Below are positions 12,501-23,107 of a stretch of 64,000 nt of DNA, in pieces. The notes beneath the pieces are model-generated. The model had not been told where the DNA came from. It did no database searches and saw only the letters and a list, made by a program, of their open reading frames with translations. Position numbers and translations under genes: made by a program. The DNA is taken from contig CP136061.1 in NCBI GenBank assembly GCA_032622095.1, positions 186,630,369 through 186,694,368 on the forward strand. The letters are read 5' to 3'. The stretch is from Siphonodentalium dalli (taxonomy: Eukaryota > Mollusca > Scaphopoda > Gadilida > Siphonodentaliidae). Numbering within the stretch: position 1 is the stretch's first letter; the number at the start of each line of letters is the position of its first letter.

Positions 12501-15500
12501 ATAACTCCGGTGTACAAAAGGATCAAACCTATATTCGAACTCGATCTGTATTTTGGGATGATAAACTCATATACCAAATTTAGTTTCGATCAGATGAAAA
12601 ATGGTTCATTTATTACAGCATGCGTGAATTATAAGTAAAAAAAAAAACATCGTAACACAAACCCATATTCGGACTCAATCTGTATTTTGAGCTCAGGAAC
12701 TCACATACCAAATTTGGTTTCGATCCGAATAAACAATATATTGTTGTGAAAAATCCATATAACCAAAATGAATGGAATTGGTTGACGTAACTTGTTCAAG
12801 TTTTCACAAAATTGCTAAAAAAAAAAATAGCAAATAGAAACAAGTGGCATAACTCTGATTAGAAAGTCGGGACGGACACGATGTTCTGTGTCACACATGA
12901 CAATTAACTCACATACCAAAAATTATCAGAATCCATCAATAAACGGTTATATTAGATATGTTTGTTATCGCCCGCCCGCCAACCGTCCATTACCAATGAA
13001 CTTGACTAAAAATGTTCCCGAACCCCTGCGGAGTCGGTAGGCAACTGCATATTCATTAAGAGGGCAAACGCGACCATTATCAGTCAAAGTAGATACCAAA
13101 AAGATTGAACTGACTGCGTTGCAGAAAGGTTAAAATGAAACGTCGACAAGATATGACAGGACAATTTTAGTGGCACTGCGGCATGGGTAGCCACAGACAA
13201 AACAATTCAAGATCGTAACAAATAATGAGATAAACAGGCTCAAGTTACTGTGCATCGGGCATGTTGATGGCTGGTTCAATTGGGACAAGGACCAGTATAT
13301 TGCGCGATATTCAGCAGTTTGGGCTATAACTATCTCGGTTTGTACATCTCCGACGTAAGAGTACATTTGAACAATATAACTTAATTCATTTTACCGTTGG
13401 TATACAAATGCTTATATTGACTGCACGTTGACATTTAAATGGTTGTCTGCCATTGTTTGATCTATATGACTCTCTCGTCTATTTATTTGCGTGCCCCCAC
13501 GAGTTAGCTGAATAGACTGGTTGCTGGACCAATTCCGCGAAAGGTCCAAAACGTAATAACCTGAGTTACCTGACTCTATAATCCAGTTATGTAAAATTAT
13601 TGAAATTGACTGCCAGACAATGTTTTTGTCATATTACGCCCTTTGGCAACGACCCTTGATGAAATGTTCATTCTTAACGTGCTGATAATTTCCAACCAAA
13701 TACCAGGGAAATTCCGCAGCAACATGGACCTTTAGTGCTAGGCAATCTGTCTGCTTTATGAATATTTCAGTGATTTTCGGTCGAGTGTTACCCAGTGTTG
13801 AAGGCATAATCACGATTATGTTAAAATAGTGAGGCTCCAGGTTAGCGTGGTGAACACAATTTGATTTATGCACAATGCCTTGTCAGAAAATGATATAAAT
13901 TCCAAATATTAAGACCATATACATGCACTGAAAATAAGCAATTATAGAACTAAAAATAAATTTCTTGATGTCTGCTGTTGGCAGATCATTCATGCGCATA
14001 ATTCTTCTATTACTACAGCTCGGACACTTTGGGGCTGTGTCAATGTTTTGTAGATAACATTACAAGAGGGGGCAACCGTTATTCGAGTGAAAACCAATAA
14101 TAACGATAAGAATTATCACTCTATATATAGCGACTTTCTGGAGAAGAACTTATAGATAACATATTTCCACACGAACACGGGGGGAGAACTGCGACGTGAG
14201 GATCGGTGGCCTTCCGATAAAGAGACGGTGGAAATCCGATAAACGAGACGGTTCGCTTTCGGCGACAAACGAGATTTTCTTCGTGTTTGGGCATTCAAAC
14301 GGAATTGCCGTGACAAATCAGTTTTCATATCATCATATAGTTATCTTAGTTACTAATATCCATCAAAATCTAGACGCTACAGTGAGTTAAACCAATAGAA
14401 TCGCCATTTAAAAGTCACGCGACGGTTCGTTTTCCGATAAAAACGAACCGTCGCGTGTCTTTTATCGGAAAACGAACCGTCGCGTGACTTTTAAATGGTT
14501 ATTCTTTTGGATTTAGTCACTGTAGCGTCTAGATTTTGATGGATATTAGTAACTTAAATAACGATATGATGACATGAAACCTGATTTGTCACGACAATTC
14601 CGTTTGAATGCCCAAACACGAAGAAAATCTCGTTTGTCGCCGAAAGCGAACCGTCTCGTTTATCGGATTTCCACCGTCTCTTTATCGGAATTCCACCGTC
14701 TCTTTATCGGAATGCCACCGATCCTCACGTCGCAGTTCACCCCCAGTGACGAATGTGTCTCTCGTGATTATTCAATTTCTACATTGACTGGTTTTTAGCA
14801 TTATTTTGTTGAGTTTGAGCTGTTTTCAAAAAAGAATTAATGGGCGAACACTGGGATTATTCTGACATGCAGGTACATATTTTCAACGAGGCCAGACTCA
14901 CCTAATCTTACGGAATTTCTTCCTTGACATAGGTCTGCGCTCACTTCCTTGGCACTCAAGACCACCTGTGCCGCACACAAAGGTCGCTTCCATTCCTTTG
15001 TCTGATGGTTTGCTCTCGAATTCCACTTCCTCGCCATCAGCCAAACTCCTGAATCCCGTTTTGTTTATGACAGACTGAAAGACAATGGACGAAAATGCGT
15101 TCTAGTTATGTGTGCTCTGAAACATCGGTCGATATATTGTTGCTGAAACTAAAACCACGGAACCGGGACTGAAAGAATATATGAAACCACGGAACGGAGC
15201 TGGATGAATCCAATATGGCCGCGACCCAGTGATCTCGCTTATTGGGAAAACCAACTTTCTATGAGGCGAGGAAAATTCTTGGCCTCCACTGTCTTCGTTT
15301 TAAAATAAGCCGGTTTTATCAAGACGCGACAGAATCTTTGGGTTCAACTGAACCAGAATAATTATATTACACACGGAATATATTCACGCCATGAGACCGT
15401 GATATCACGACCTCAATTACTTTGGACAAACTCCACAAAAATGTCTTTGTCGCCCAACATAGTACACTTCTGAAGTACATTTCGTAATGTTGCAAAAAAA

Positions 15501-15936
15501 AAAACTGCATGGGACAAGTCGAGAATTATGTGAAGCAGGATAATGTGTTTGGTTACATTTTGTTTTGTTGTTTATTTTTGTTTGACGAATGTAGACTTTC
15601 ATTCTCATTTTTTTTATAATGGCTCTCCATCTATACCGAACACTGGAATGCAATACATATGACAGAAGCTCGTTTTTATCGGAAGCATTGCTGTCACCAT
15701 CATATAGCTTATGCTATATACGTATATATAATTTCAACTTTCAACTTTTTCCCCACAACAATTTCAGTTTTCTTTTGATCAGATATGAAAGGTAAGATTA
15801 AGTGACACAGGTCAGACAGCGTTGATTTTACACACCTGGTGGACGAAAACATCTTGATTTCCATCTGTTGGTGTTATAAACCCCCATCCTTTCGCAACGT
15901 TGAACCATTTACACGTACCTCTCCTTCGGCCTCCGC
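9357..15936 (-). CDS. lin28: lin-28 homologue, RNA-binding protein (5' end missing)
   Basis: LIN28 binds the terminal loop of let-7 precursors and many mRNAs, blocking let-7 maturation and controlling developmental timing. Three minus-strand exons (15936-15836, 15074-14902, 9540-9357) join in frame into 151 visible residues. The cold-shock domain comes first, with [12 protein letters not shown] (RNP1 region) and VFVHQ (RNP2). A basic linker follows ([13 protein letters not shown]), then two CCHC knuckles starting CYNC and CHNC, then a short polar tail rich in Asn. This domain pair in this order is diagnostic of LIN28. Introns fall after VHQ and within the Arg before CYNC. The exon at 15936 begins with the last two bases of a split codon, so a further 5' coding exon must exist; it was not found. 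All splice sites are GT-AG and no frame is broken, so the gene looks functional. Confidence 0.95.
9840..9905 (+). repeat. Dispersed repeat Z, copy 1
   Basis: Contains GGCCGATCACGATCGGCAG then ATGTTTTACCCATCC, followed by TACTATGATCGG. Close copies are at 16285-16345, 62698-62765 and 63786-63850. Its core TGCCGATCGTGATCGGC is nearly palindromic. It lies in the large lin-28 intron. Class unknown. Confidence 0.6.
10655..10815 (+). repeat. AT-rich tandem repeat
   Basis: Two copies of AAATTGAG(G/C)AAGGA(T/A)TTCAATCTAA lie about 100 bp apart, with two copies of AAACAAAAATATTTTA between them. A related AT-rich stretch with GATCAAGGAGTTCAATCTAAA is at 63580-63660, in front of a similar module. Confidence 0.5.
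10840..11025 (+). repeat. GC-skewed repeat (CACCCACCC/TTTTTCCGG type)
   Basis: Alternating CACCCACCC and TTTTTTCCGG-like blocks follow AGGCACGTATGATCATTTT. The pattern GGCACGTATG, then TTTTTCC, then GGACACCCACCC also occurs at 33270-33440, 33820-34010 and, reversed, at 56460-56600. Because one strand lacks stops it creates spurious open frames. Confidence 0.6.
11360..11494. mobile_element. 135-bp Tc1/mariner-like MITE with TA target duplication
   Basis: Terminal inverted repeats of about 46 bp with one mismatch begin CAGTAATGCCC and end GGGCATTACTG, separated by about 44 bp. TA dinucleotides flank it at 11358-11359 and 11495-11496. TA duplication and a CAGT-type end fit the Tc1/mariner superfamily. 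It is in the large lin-28 intron, and the near-identical arms suggest recent activity. Confidence 0.8.
12225..12330 (+). repeat. Short copy of the GC-skewed repeat
   Basis: A GGAAAAAAAATTT stretch, then GGACCCAAGAGACACCCACCCACC and CATACGTGCC match the family at 10840-11025 in shuffled order. It lies in the lin-28 intron. Confidence 0.4.
12480..12990 (+). repeat. Modular dispersed repeat, intronic copy
   Basis: Repeated phrases (GAAAAAGGGCCATAACTC, ACTCACATACCAAATTTGG, TCGATC) appear two or three times, ending near CGCCCGCCCGCCAACCGTCC. It belongs to the family at 1600-2510 and 20800-21030. It is in the large intron of lin-28. Confidence 0.55.
14179..14743. mobile_element. Foldback element, ~565 bp
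   Basis: Two arms of roughly 260 bp are near-perfect reverse complements, meeting at a short centre near 14434-14480 that itself folds (ACGAACCGTCGCGTG). The termini are GGGGNGAACTGCGACG and its complement. The right arm carries one extra ~20-bp unit (CCGATAAAGAGACGGTGG type) relative to the left. Open frames in both arms mirror each other and are not genes. It lies inside the large lin-28 intron just downstream of the 14902-15074 exon. Confidence 0.85.
14902..15074 (-). CDS. lin28: lin-28 internal exon: second half of cold-shock domain and linker
   Basis: The acceptor is TTGTCTTTCAG and the donor GTGAGT. The exon gives 57 codons plus two bases. It starts [20 protein letters not shown], the conserved beta-strands 4-5 of the LIN28 cold-shock domain, passes MEATFV and a Gly-rich turn, and ends in the basic linker [14 protein letters not shown], a likely nuclear/nucleolar and RNA-contact segment. 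Two bases (AG) at its end join the G of the next exon to form Arg. Confidence 0.95.
15836..15936 (-). CDS. lin28: lin-28 exon: first half of cold-shock domain
   Basis: The acceptor is preceded by a pyrimidine tract (TTTCTTTTTTTCACTTGCAG) and the donor is GTGTGT. It starts with two bases of a split codon followed by 33 codons: GGGRRRG, then [13 protein letters not shown] and [14 protein letters not shown]. The aromatic and basic residues of RNP1 and RNP2 that stack on RNA bases are present. The intron to the next exon is 761 bp. No start codon lies in this exon. Confidence 0.95.
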
Positions 15937-16089
15937 CTGCAAGTGAAAAAAAGAAACTTATTATTATACAAATCACATTGACCATGCCGTATTATCATTT
16001 CCATGACAACCATGCTGTCAAATTGACGCGTATCGCATCGGATAGCATGCATCTATACGGAGAGGTATATTAGTCGTTTCAAAATAGTA

Positions 16090-16270
16090 GAAATATTGCC
16101 TAACCTAGACAGAATTTGTACAGAATTGAAATTATGTTCAAGGTGTGTGCATGAGCACCTTTTTCACACCACATATCAAAATCATCCACGAAATCTGTGC
16201 GCAAAATATGAAAACTGACATCGTTTCTGACGGTACCTATATATGTGAGTTTTCGGTGGATTCTGTTTAG
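16090..16270 (+). mobile_element. Family A end fragment
   Basis: GCCTAACCTAGACAGAATTTGTACAGAATT, then CACACCACATATCAAAATC, TCTGTGCGCAAAATATGAAAAC and GTTTTCGGTGGATTCTGTTT match the left terminal part of the complete element at 37435-41113. The very tip is missing. Confidence 0.7.
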
Positions 16271-16284
16271 GGACAGGGGTAACG

Positions 16285-16345
16285 AGAGGCCGATCACGAT
16301 CGGCAGATTATTGACCCACACCTTGGCGACAGTGATTGCTGTTTC
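16285..16345 (+). repeat. Dispersed repeat Z, copy 2
   Basis: GAGAGGCCGATCACGATCGGCAGAT followed by GACCCACACCTTGGCGA. It starts directly where the family A fragment stops. Related downstream sequence (GATTTGATGTTGAATTATAGAGTATACTGTTAT) appears at 16815-16860, as after copies 1 and 3. Confidence 0.55.
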
Positions 16346-17689
16346 AGCTTGTACACTAAAATCCATAACATAGAATGTTAATCTTCAAAGAACTCTGTGG
16401 CCCCTAAAATTCAATCAACCATGACAGTATGAACAAATTGGAAACTAGGGTCCTGGCAATAACATCTGCCATCTTGGACTGGAGAAAAAGATTTTTATTT
16501 AGTGTTATCTGACCCTTTTGTTGCCTCCTGTCTAGGATCATATGAAGCCGCTAACACGATAAACCGTTTATCAAGCCGAAATGCTCAAAAGTACTCAACA
16601 ATTTTTTTTCATACACAGAACAGCATTGATTTCTGTTCTCGAGATGAAATCCATGAAACCCCATAGCCACCAATGTTAATATTCTGACCCCTAAAATTCA
16701 CTCCACCATGACCCTATGAACAAATTATAACTAGGTATTATAGCAATGCGTGTACAATAGCAAGTATAATACATGGACATGGTATATACCAATATAATAC
16801 ATGATAGCTGATCAGAGATTTGATGTTGAATTATAGAGTATACTGTTATATAAATGTACTTAATTAAATTCCCACTGTTTTCCGGTTCGAAGAACTTCTG
16901 TAAATTATATATTTTTTTTCAAATGTGTCATATATCCATGATATCATATCTGAAGATCTTGAGAGGAGACTTAATTTTTTCTTGATTCGTGAAATTTAAT
17001 GATTATTTCTATTAGAATGGCAACTACCGTTACCCATAAATGATTTTCTGTATTTGAGAATGTTCATGTCAAGCCTGTTGGTCAATGACAAATTTGGCTG
17101 AGAGTCTGAGATGAGTTGTGGGTCATGGATTCATAACCAAGCTAAATCTGACCATCATATCTCTTAACACTGTATTGCAGTAGATTAATACTGCTGCTTG
17201 AGTGGACCACACTGCATATAAACATTTATTTTCATTGGGCAGGAATATTTGTGACTGCTTTATTCTTCATTATAATATATGGGATATGACGCTATATTAT
17301 ACAATTAAAAATCTAACTCAACATTATGATACAAATGAAGTTTCCTCTCACAGAGCCAAGAACATAAGCTATCTGGTGATTGGAGTGTTGTGTGAAATTA
17401 TTAAATATTATAGCAATTCTTGGTACAGAAAGGGACTTCTACCATACAAACTCGATGTGGACTGAATATACGCATGTACACATCACGTGGAAATGGTTGG
17501 AAAGATATATTAAGGGGTGTCCATAATTTTCTTGAATACGTATAAATATGAGCCTGATCAGATAACGTATTTCTTTGGATAGATGTTTCATGTTATGGTT
17601 ATATGTAGGGTTAAACCCGATAAATCATTACCAAGGCCTATAGAGGTGGAAAGTGTGTCATGATTAATCTGGACGTGAATTATGAAAGT

Positions 17690-17790
17690 GATCGTGTGAA
17701 AAATATTTGACATTGAATAGTATGTGTCTTCGGAACAGGGTTAATATGTGTGTACGGGTTTAATATTTTGAGGCAAATAAACCAAATGAC
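17690..17790 (+). repeat. Dispersed repeat Z tail
   Basis: GATCGTGTGAAAAATATTTG and, about 60 bp later, TTTAATATTTTGAGGCAAATAAACCAAATGA. The same pair of blocks closes the window at 63913-64000 after Z copy 4, so they belong to one longer repeat. Confidence 0.5.
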
Positions 17791-18274
17791 ACCAAATATA
17801 CAGGCCAGGGGTGTGTCGTCATATACTTTGCCATGAAATACCAACAGAATCTGATGGCAAATATTTGAGTTACCAAATCAGATATCAAGTGAATGGTCGC
17901 TGGAAGGGGTTAATATTTCCCAAAAATATTAAATCGACTGATCAATACAAAATAGTTCATGAAAAGCATGTGACTGGTACCATGCAATAAGTCAATGCCA
18001 TAGAATACACTGTGTTTACAAGAGAGGTCAAAATGTACTGCTACTAATATGGTCCATCCCTTGTCTATTAAAACACTAGATTGCAAGCCCAAAAACTATA
18101 CAGGTGAGGGGTGTTTGATCACAAACATGCACATCAAATTTGAACATGAACCGATAACAAAATTGCGTGGGATAGCAAGTGTCTATATACGGACAGACGG
18201 ATGGACGGCCTGGCGGATAAATACGGACGTACGGTATGACGGACGAACGACGAATGGTTGATCCGGACGTCGGC

Positions 18275-18310
18275 ATTATGTGTACCATACATGGTATGGG
18301 TACACATAAT
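18275..18310. repeat. Short inverted repeat
   Basis: ATTATGTGTACC at 18275-18286 pairs perfectly with GGTACACATAAT at 18299-18310. It sits between the GGAC-tailed end of one repeat (about 18100-18265) and the head of the next. Confidence 0.7.
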
Positions 18311-18334
18311 AATTGCCCAGATTCTATATACAAT

Positions 18335-21030
18335 AAAAGACCGCTCGGTCACAGTGTCCCCCGAACCGGTGGCTTCATTTGGAGCGGAGACTTTGTAGAA
18401 GTATAGTATATTGATAAGACACTTGTGCATTGTCTCATTACTGACATGCATACAAATAACCAAATCTTAAAAAAACCTCTTAAAATATAACCTCAAACTC
18501 TGAGAAAAATAATCGGATCAAACTCAAATTCGAACTTGACCTGTATCTTGATATGACTGATCCACATTAAAACGGTATTTGCAATTAAAGGATCCAAACT
18601 TGAGATATCATCCGGAAATCGAAAAAGTGAGAAATTTTCTAAGTAAAACAAGTCGAAAAAGGGCCACAACTCTCGCAAAAATTCAGATATGTTCACAGTA
18701 ACTGAAGTTATCATCCGGAAACCAGAAAATTACAAGATTCTAAGTTAAATGAAAGTGTCAATGACACTGTAGCTCAACTTGGAAAGGGAATAATTTAATG
18801 TGTTACTGTCGATGGAGTGATTAGGAATGTGGAAAGTTGAATGTCTAATTTACTAGTTTATCAACATGAAGAGATATATATATACATGTATATAAAAGTA
18901 AAATCTAAGATGGTTGCTAGCGGCTATGTTTTCCAACAATTCAAAAACATTTGATAGCTTTAGTCATGCAAAGAGTAAAATCCAAGATGGCTGCTGGCAG
19001 CCACGTTTTAATGCCGAATAACACCAAAATGACTCGTTCCCATCTACATGTCAAAAGTCAAGACAAATTTCATAATGATCTGACCAAAGGTACGACCTGT
19101 AGCCCATGCCAAAGGATTTAGTCATGCAAAGAGTAAAATCCAAGATGGCTGCTGGCGGCAATGTTTTTTGGCCGAATGACCCCAAAATTACTTGTTCCCA
19201 TCTACATGTCAATATTAACATCCATGACAAATTGTATGATGATCAGATGAACAGTACGACCTGTAGCCCGTGCTAATGGATTGAATTTTGAAATCCAAGA
19301 TGGCCGCTGGCGGCCATGTTTTTTGTCCGAATGACCCCAAAATGACTCGTTCCCATCTATATTCCAATTTCAACAGCCATGACAAATTTTATGATGATCA
19401 GACTAAAGGCACGACCTGTACGTAGCCTGTGCTAAAGGATTTAGTATTACAAAGAGTAAAATCCAAGATGGCTGCTGGCGGCCATATTTTTTGGCCGAAT
19501 GACCCCAAAATTACTCGTTCCCATCTACATGTCAATATTAACATCCGTGACAAATTTCATAATGATGAGACGAACAGTATGACCTGTAGCCCGTGCTAAT
19601 GAATTTAATGAATTGAATTTTGAAATAAAAGATGGCCGCTGGCGGCCATGTTTTTCGGCCGAATGACCCCAAAATGACTCGTTCCCATCTACATGTCATT
19701 GTTAACATCCATGACAAATTTTATGATGATCAGACTAAAGGTACGACCTGTAGCCCGTGCTAAAGGATTTAGTCATACAAAGAGTAAAATCCAAGATGGC
19801 TGCTGCGGCCATGTTTTTTGGCTGAATGACCCCAAAATTAATCGTTCCCATCTACATGTCAATATTAAGATCCATGACAAATTTCTTGATGATCAGACGA
19901 ACAGTACGACCTGTAGCCCGTGCTAATGGATTGAATTTTGAAATCAAAGATGGCCGCTGGTGGCTATGTTTTTCGTCCGAATGACCCCAAAATGACGCGT
20001 TCCCATCTACATTCCAATTTCAACAGCCATGAAAAATTTCATGATGATCAGACTCAAGGTACGACCTGTAGTCCGTGCTAAAGGAGTTAGTCATACAAAG
20101 AGTAAAATCCAAGATGGCTGCTGGTGGCCATGTTTTTTGGCCGAATGACCCCAAAATGACTCGTTCCCATCTACATATCATTATTAACATTCATGACAAA
20201 TCTTATGATGATCAGAATAAAGGTACGACCTGTAGCCCGTGCTAAAGGATTTAGTCATACAAAGAGTAAAATCCAAGATGGCTGCTGGCGGCCATTTTAA
20301 TCGGCCGAATGACCCCAAAATGACTCGTTCCCATCTACATGTCATTGTTAACATCCATGACAAATTTTATGATGATCAGACTAAAGGTACGACCTGTAGC
20401 CCGTGCTAAAGAATTTAGTCATACAAAGAGTAAAATCCAAGATAGCTGCTGGCGGCAATGTTTTTTGGCCGAATGACCCCAAAATTACTCGTTCCTATCT
20501 ACATGTCAAAATTAACATCCATGACAAATTTCATGATGATCAGGTGAAGAGTACGACCTGTGGCCCGTGCTAATGGATTAAATTTTGAAATCAAAGATGG
20601 CCGCTGGCGGCCATGTTTTTTGTCCTAATGACCCCAAAATGACTCGTTCCCATCTAAATGTCAATGTCAACATCCATGACAAATTTCATAATAATCGGAC
20701 CAAAGGTACGAACTGTAGCCCGTGCTAAAGGAAATTGTTGACGAATCACGCACACACACACACGCACGACGGATACCAAGCCATGGCAATAGCTCAAACT
20801 TTACAAGTTGAGCTAAAAAGGGCAATAACTCTCGCAAAAATGGGCGGAGCATACCCATATTCGAACTTGACCTGAATTTTGGTATGATAAACTCACCTAT
20901 GAAATTTGCTTTTGATCTAATAACCGAAACTAAAGTTATCATCCGGAAACCATGCACGGACGAACACACGGACACACGGACGGACACCGGCTATTTTAAT
21001 AGTCCCTCGAATTTTATTTTCGGGGGACAA
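18335..21030 (+). repeat. Modular dispersed repeat enclosing a satellite array
   Basis: The head CCCCCGAACCGGTGGCTTCATTTGGAGCGG at about 18357 matches, inverted, the end of the element at 43095-43895. Modules with GAAAAAGGGCCACAACTC and TCATCCGGAAACC follow. The tail at 20950-21030 has GGACGAACACACGGACACACGGACGGAC, then TAGTCCCTCG and CGGGGGACAA. A 1.8-kb satellite array occupies the middle. Head and tail suggest one element whose interior was filled by the array. Confidence 0.55.
18895..20735 (+). repeat. Satellite array, 12 units of ~160 bp, two monomer types
   Basis: Each unit contains AAGATGG(C)(C/T)GCTGG, GGCCGAATGACCCCAAAAT, ACTCGTTCCCATCTACATGTC and ATCCATGACAAATTT. Type A units are led by GTCATACAAAGAGTAAAATCC, type B by GGATTGAATTTTGAAATC. 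Unit starts (AGATGG) are near 18908, 18983, 19143, 19298, 19466, 19630, 19794, 19949, 20112, 20276, 20440 and 20595. Spacing is 155 into a B unit and about 164 otherwise. After a first truncated A the order is A A B A B A B A A A B. Open frames across it are incidental. Confidence 0.9.
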
Positions 21031-21325
21031 TGAAGATGATGATACGTGAAATTCAAGATTTTTCGCCAGATAGATCCAGAGAAATTCTTTGTTAAAAATA
21101 TCTTGCCATTTTGGCTGGATTTATGCGTGATTTACCCGGACGAAATTGGGAAGAACGCGATTTTGATGTCAAAAGACGCAAGATAGCCCTCAGTATCTAA
21201 ATTCCGCTAAAATCAGCTTTGGGGAAACTTTGTTATCCAAGATGGCGTCCAACATGTGTGTCTATATATTACACCAGTTCTTGAGATAAGTAATTATATG
21301 ATATGTTATTGCATGGGAATTACGC

Positions 21326-21696
21326 ATTCTCAACGACTCGGCCATTTCCGCTTCGCTGAAGAAATAATCTGTTCCATAAATAGAAACCTCATTCGCACAA
21401 TGCTACAATATACGGCTCTGGTAATAAGGTGATGACCTTGACTTGTTGACGCATATACAGATGTGAATGTAACAGAATGTATTCACTGCATGCCAGTACC
21501 AGACTTGATCATGCATAAAATTGTGATAAATAGCAATAATTAGTTCAAATTTAAGAGACAAGTCTCCCAGCCAACATACGAATTTACCGGTAGTATGCAC
21601 ATGGTCATCGCGTGATTGAAATATACCACCATATATGGTTTCTATTTATGGAATAGGTTATTTCCTCAATTCGGAAATGGCTTAGTCGTTGAGAAT
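21326..21696. mobile_element. Mutator-like MITE inserted in family A copy 1
   Basis: Inverted repeats of about 64 bp (ATTCTCAACGACT to AAATAGAAACC) bound a 371-bp insert. GGAATTA(C)GC at 21316 and GGAATTAAGC at 21699 flank it. The empty site is visible in the copy at about 38010 (GGAATTACCCAAGCGCAG). A 9-10 bp target duplication with long inverted repeats fits the Mutator superfamily. Confidence 0.75.
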
Positions 21697-22634
21697 AAGG
21701 AATTAAGCAGTTATACAAGTTCGTGTGAAATTAGAGGACGGGAGCGAATAGAGTGACACGGACATAAAAATAACACAATCGTGGCCAAGAAATGGCTGTC
21801 AAAATGGCCGCAATTATAAGCCATGCCACGACGAAAGCAACATATTATATTACCATCTAGGATTGACAATACGTATTGGCAATATTTAATTATATTGTAA
21901 TATAGCGTTGATGGTACACAGATCATTAAAACAGACCCATCTGAAGGAGGTATAGGTCACTGCAACGCAAGTCAACCCCAATGATTTACATCTTTAAAAG
22001 TTCGGATTTTCTACTTAGAATACATCCAACAGTCAAAAATAATAATTGCGGACATGCAACACACGAAGAAATTTTCCGACACACAGTGCGTGGTAGTTTC
22101 ATTCGGCAGGCGGGCAGGGTGACCAATTATTGAATGTAACGCAGAAACTGAGGTGAATACCATTGCAGTATGAATACTAGTTACATGTCCGGAATTTTCA
22201 ACACTCTCCATGATAATAAACCATGCACGTAAGCCTATGTCGCAATGCTTATTATAATGTGAAGAAACACTCATTTCTTCAGTAGATTAGCACCTTCTCG
22301 AACCAGGTCAAAGTGACGATACATCGTATAATATATGTTATCTAAGACTAATTTTCGTGCTGCTACCAACCCGGTTTCTTAGTAGACAGTTTTATTCAAA
22401 TTACTTCAGTCGGTATTTATACAACTGGAATATGTTGCCGCGCAAAGCACAATATTCGTTTTCTGTATCATGTTGTTTGAAAACATCTTACCGCCACGTA
22501 TTTGTGCTAAATATCAGGTAATCGGCGTTTAAAGCTGTTAGTTGAGCGTTGACCATTTACTCAATGTTGCTGCACGAACGACTGCATGCGCGCCTGTACG
22601 ACTGTTCCTGCTGATATCTCCGTCGATAGCACAC

Positions 22635-22638
<4 letters not shown>

Positions 22639-22695
<57 letters not shown>

Positions 22696-22709
22696 CTCTC
22701 CCTCTCTCT

Positions 22710-22764
<55 letters not shown>
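22639..22764 (+). repeat. (CT)n microsatellite
   Basis: About 126 bp of CT dinucleotides with a few interruptions (CCTCTC, CGCGCTC). It yields long spurious Ser-Leu and Arg-Glu frames on both strands, which are not genes. Confidence 0.95.
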
Positions 22765-22768
<4 letters not shown>

Positions 22769-22953
22769 GTATGCCTGTCGCACTGTATGTACATGTTTGT
22801 ATGTGTGAGTGCTTATAAATGCTTATATTTGTCATCTGTATCTGTATGTAAAATATGTTAATCTGCTGACTTATTCTTTGTGTTGTGCACATTGTATTAC
22901 TGTCTGTGAACGTGTCCATATGTTGTAGAACTCTTCATTAATTGAGGAAATAA

Positions 22954-22955
<2 letters not shown>

Positions 22956-22989
<34 letters not shown>
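22956..22989. repeat. (AT)n microsatellite
   Basis: 34 bp of pure AT dinucleotides, inside family A copy 1. Confidence 0.95.
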
Positions 22990-22992
<3 letters not shown>

Positions 22993-23043
22993 CCAAAAGA
23001 ATGGAGACATGACTTATAAAACGATCATTTAATACATTTGTAA

Positions 23044-23046
<3 letters not shown>

Positions 23047-23105
<59 letters not shown>
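23047..23105. repeat. (TA)n microsatellite
   Basis: 59 bp of pure TA dinucleotides, 57 bp after the previous AT tract. Both are self-complementary and could form cruciforms. Confidence 0.95.

Positions 23106-23107
<2 letters not shown>

Noticed and set aside
16100-16366. 88-codon minus-strand open frame as the missing lin-28 first exon
   Set aside because: It is made of a family A end and repeat Z, and it offers no donor in the phase needed by the exon at 15936.
19693-19926. 77-codon open frame
   Set aside because: It reads through satellite monomers and is broken in neighbouring units.
18895-20735. Regular spaced repeats as a CRISPR-like array
   Set aside because: Units are ~160 bp and contiguous, without short repeats and unique spacers, in an animal genome.
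22538-22919. Long Arg-Glu and Ser-Leu open frames on both strands
   Set aside because: They are translations of the CT microsatellite, open in all frames because the dinucleotide contains no stop.
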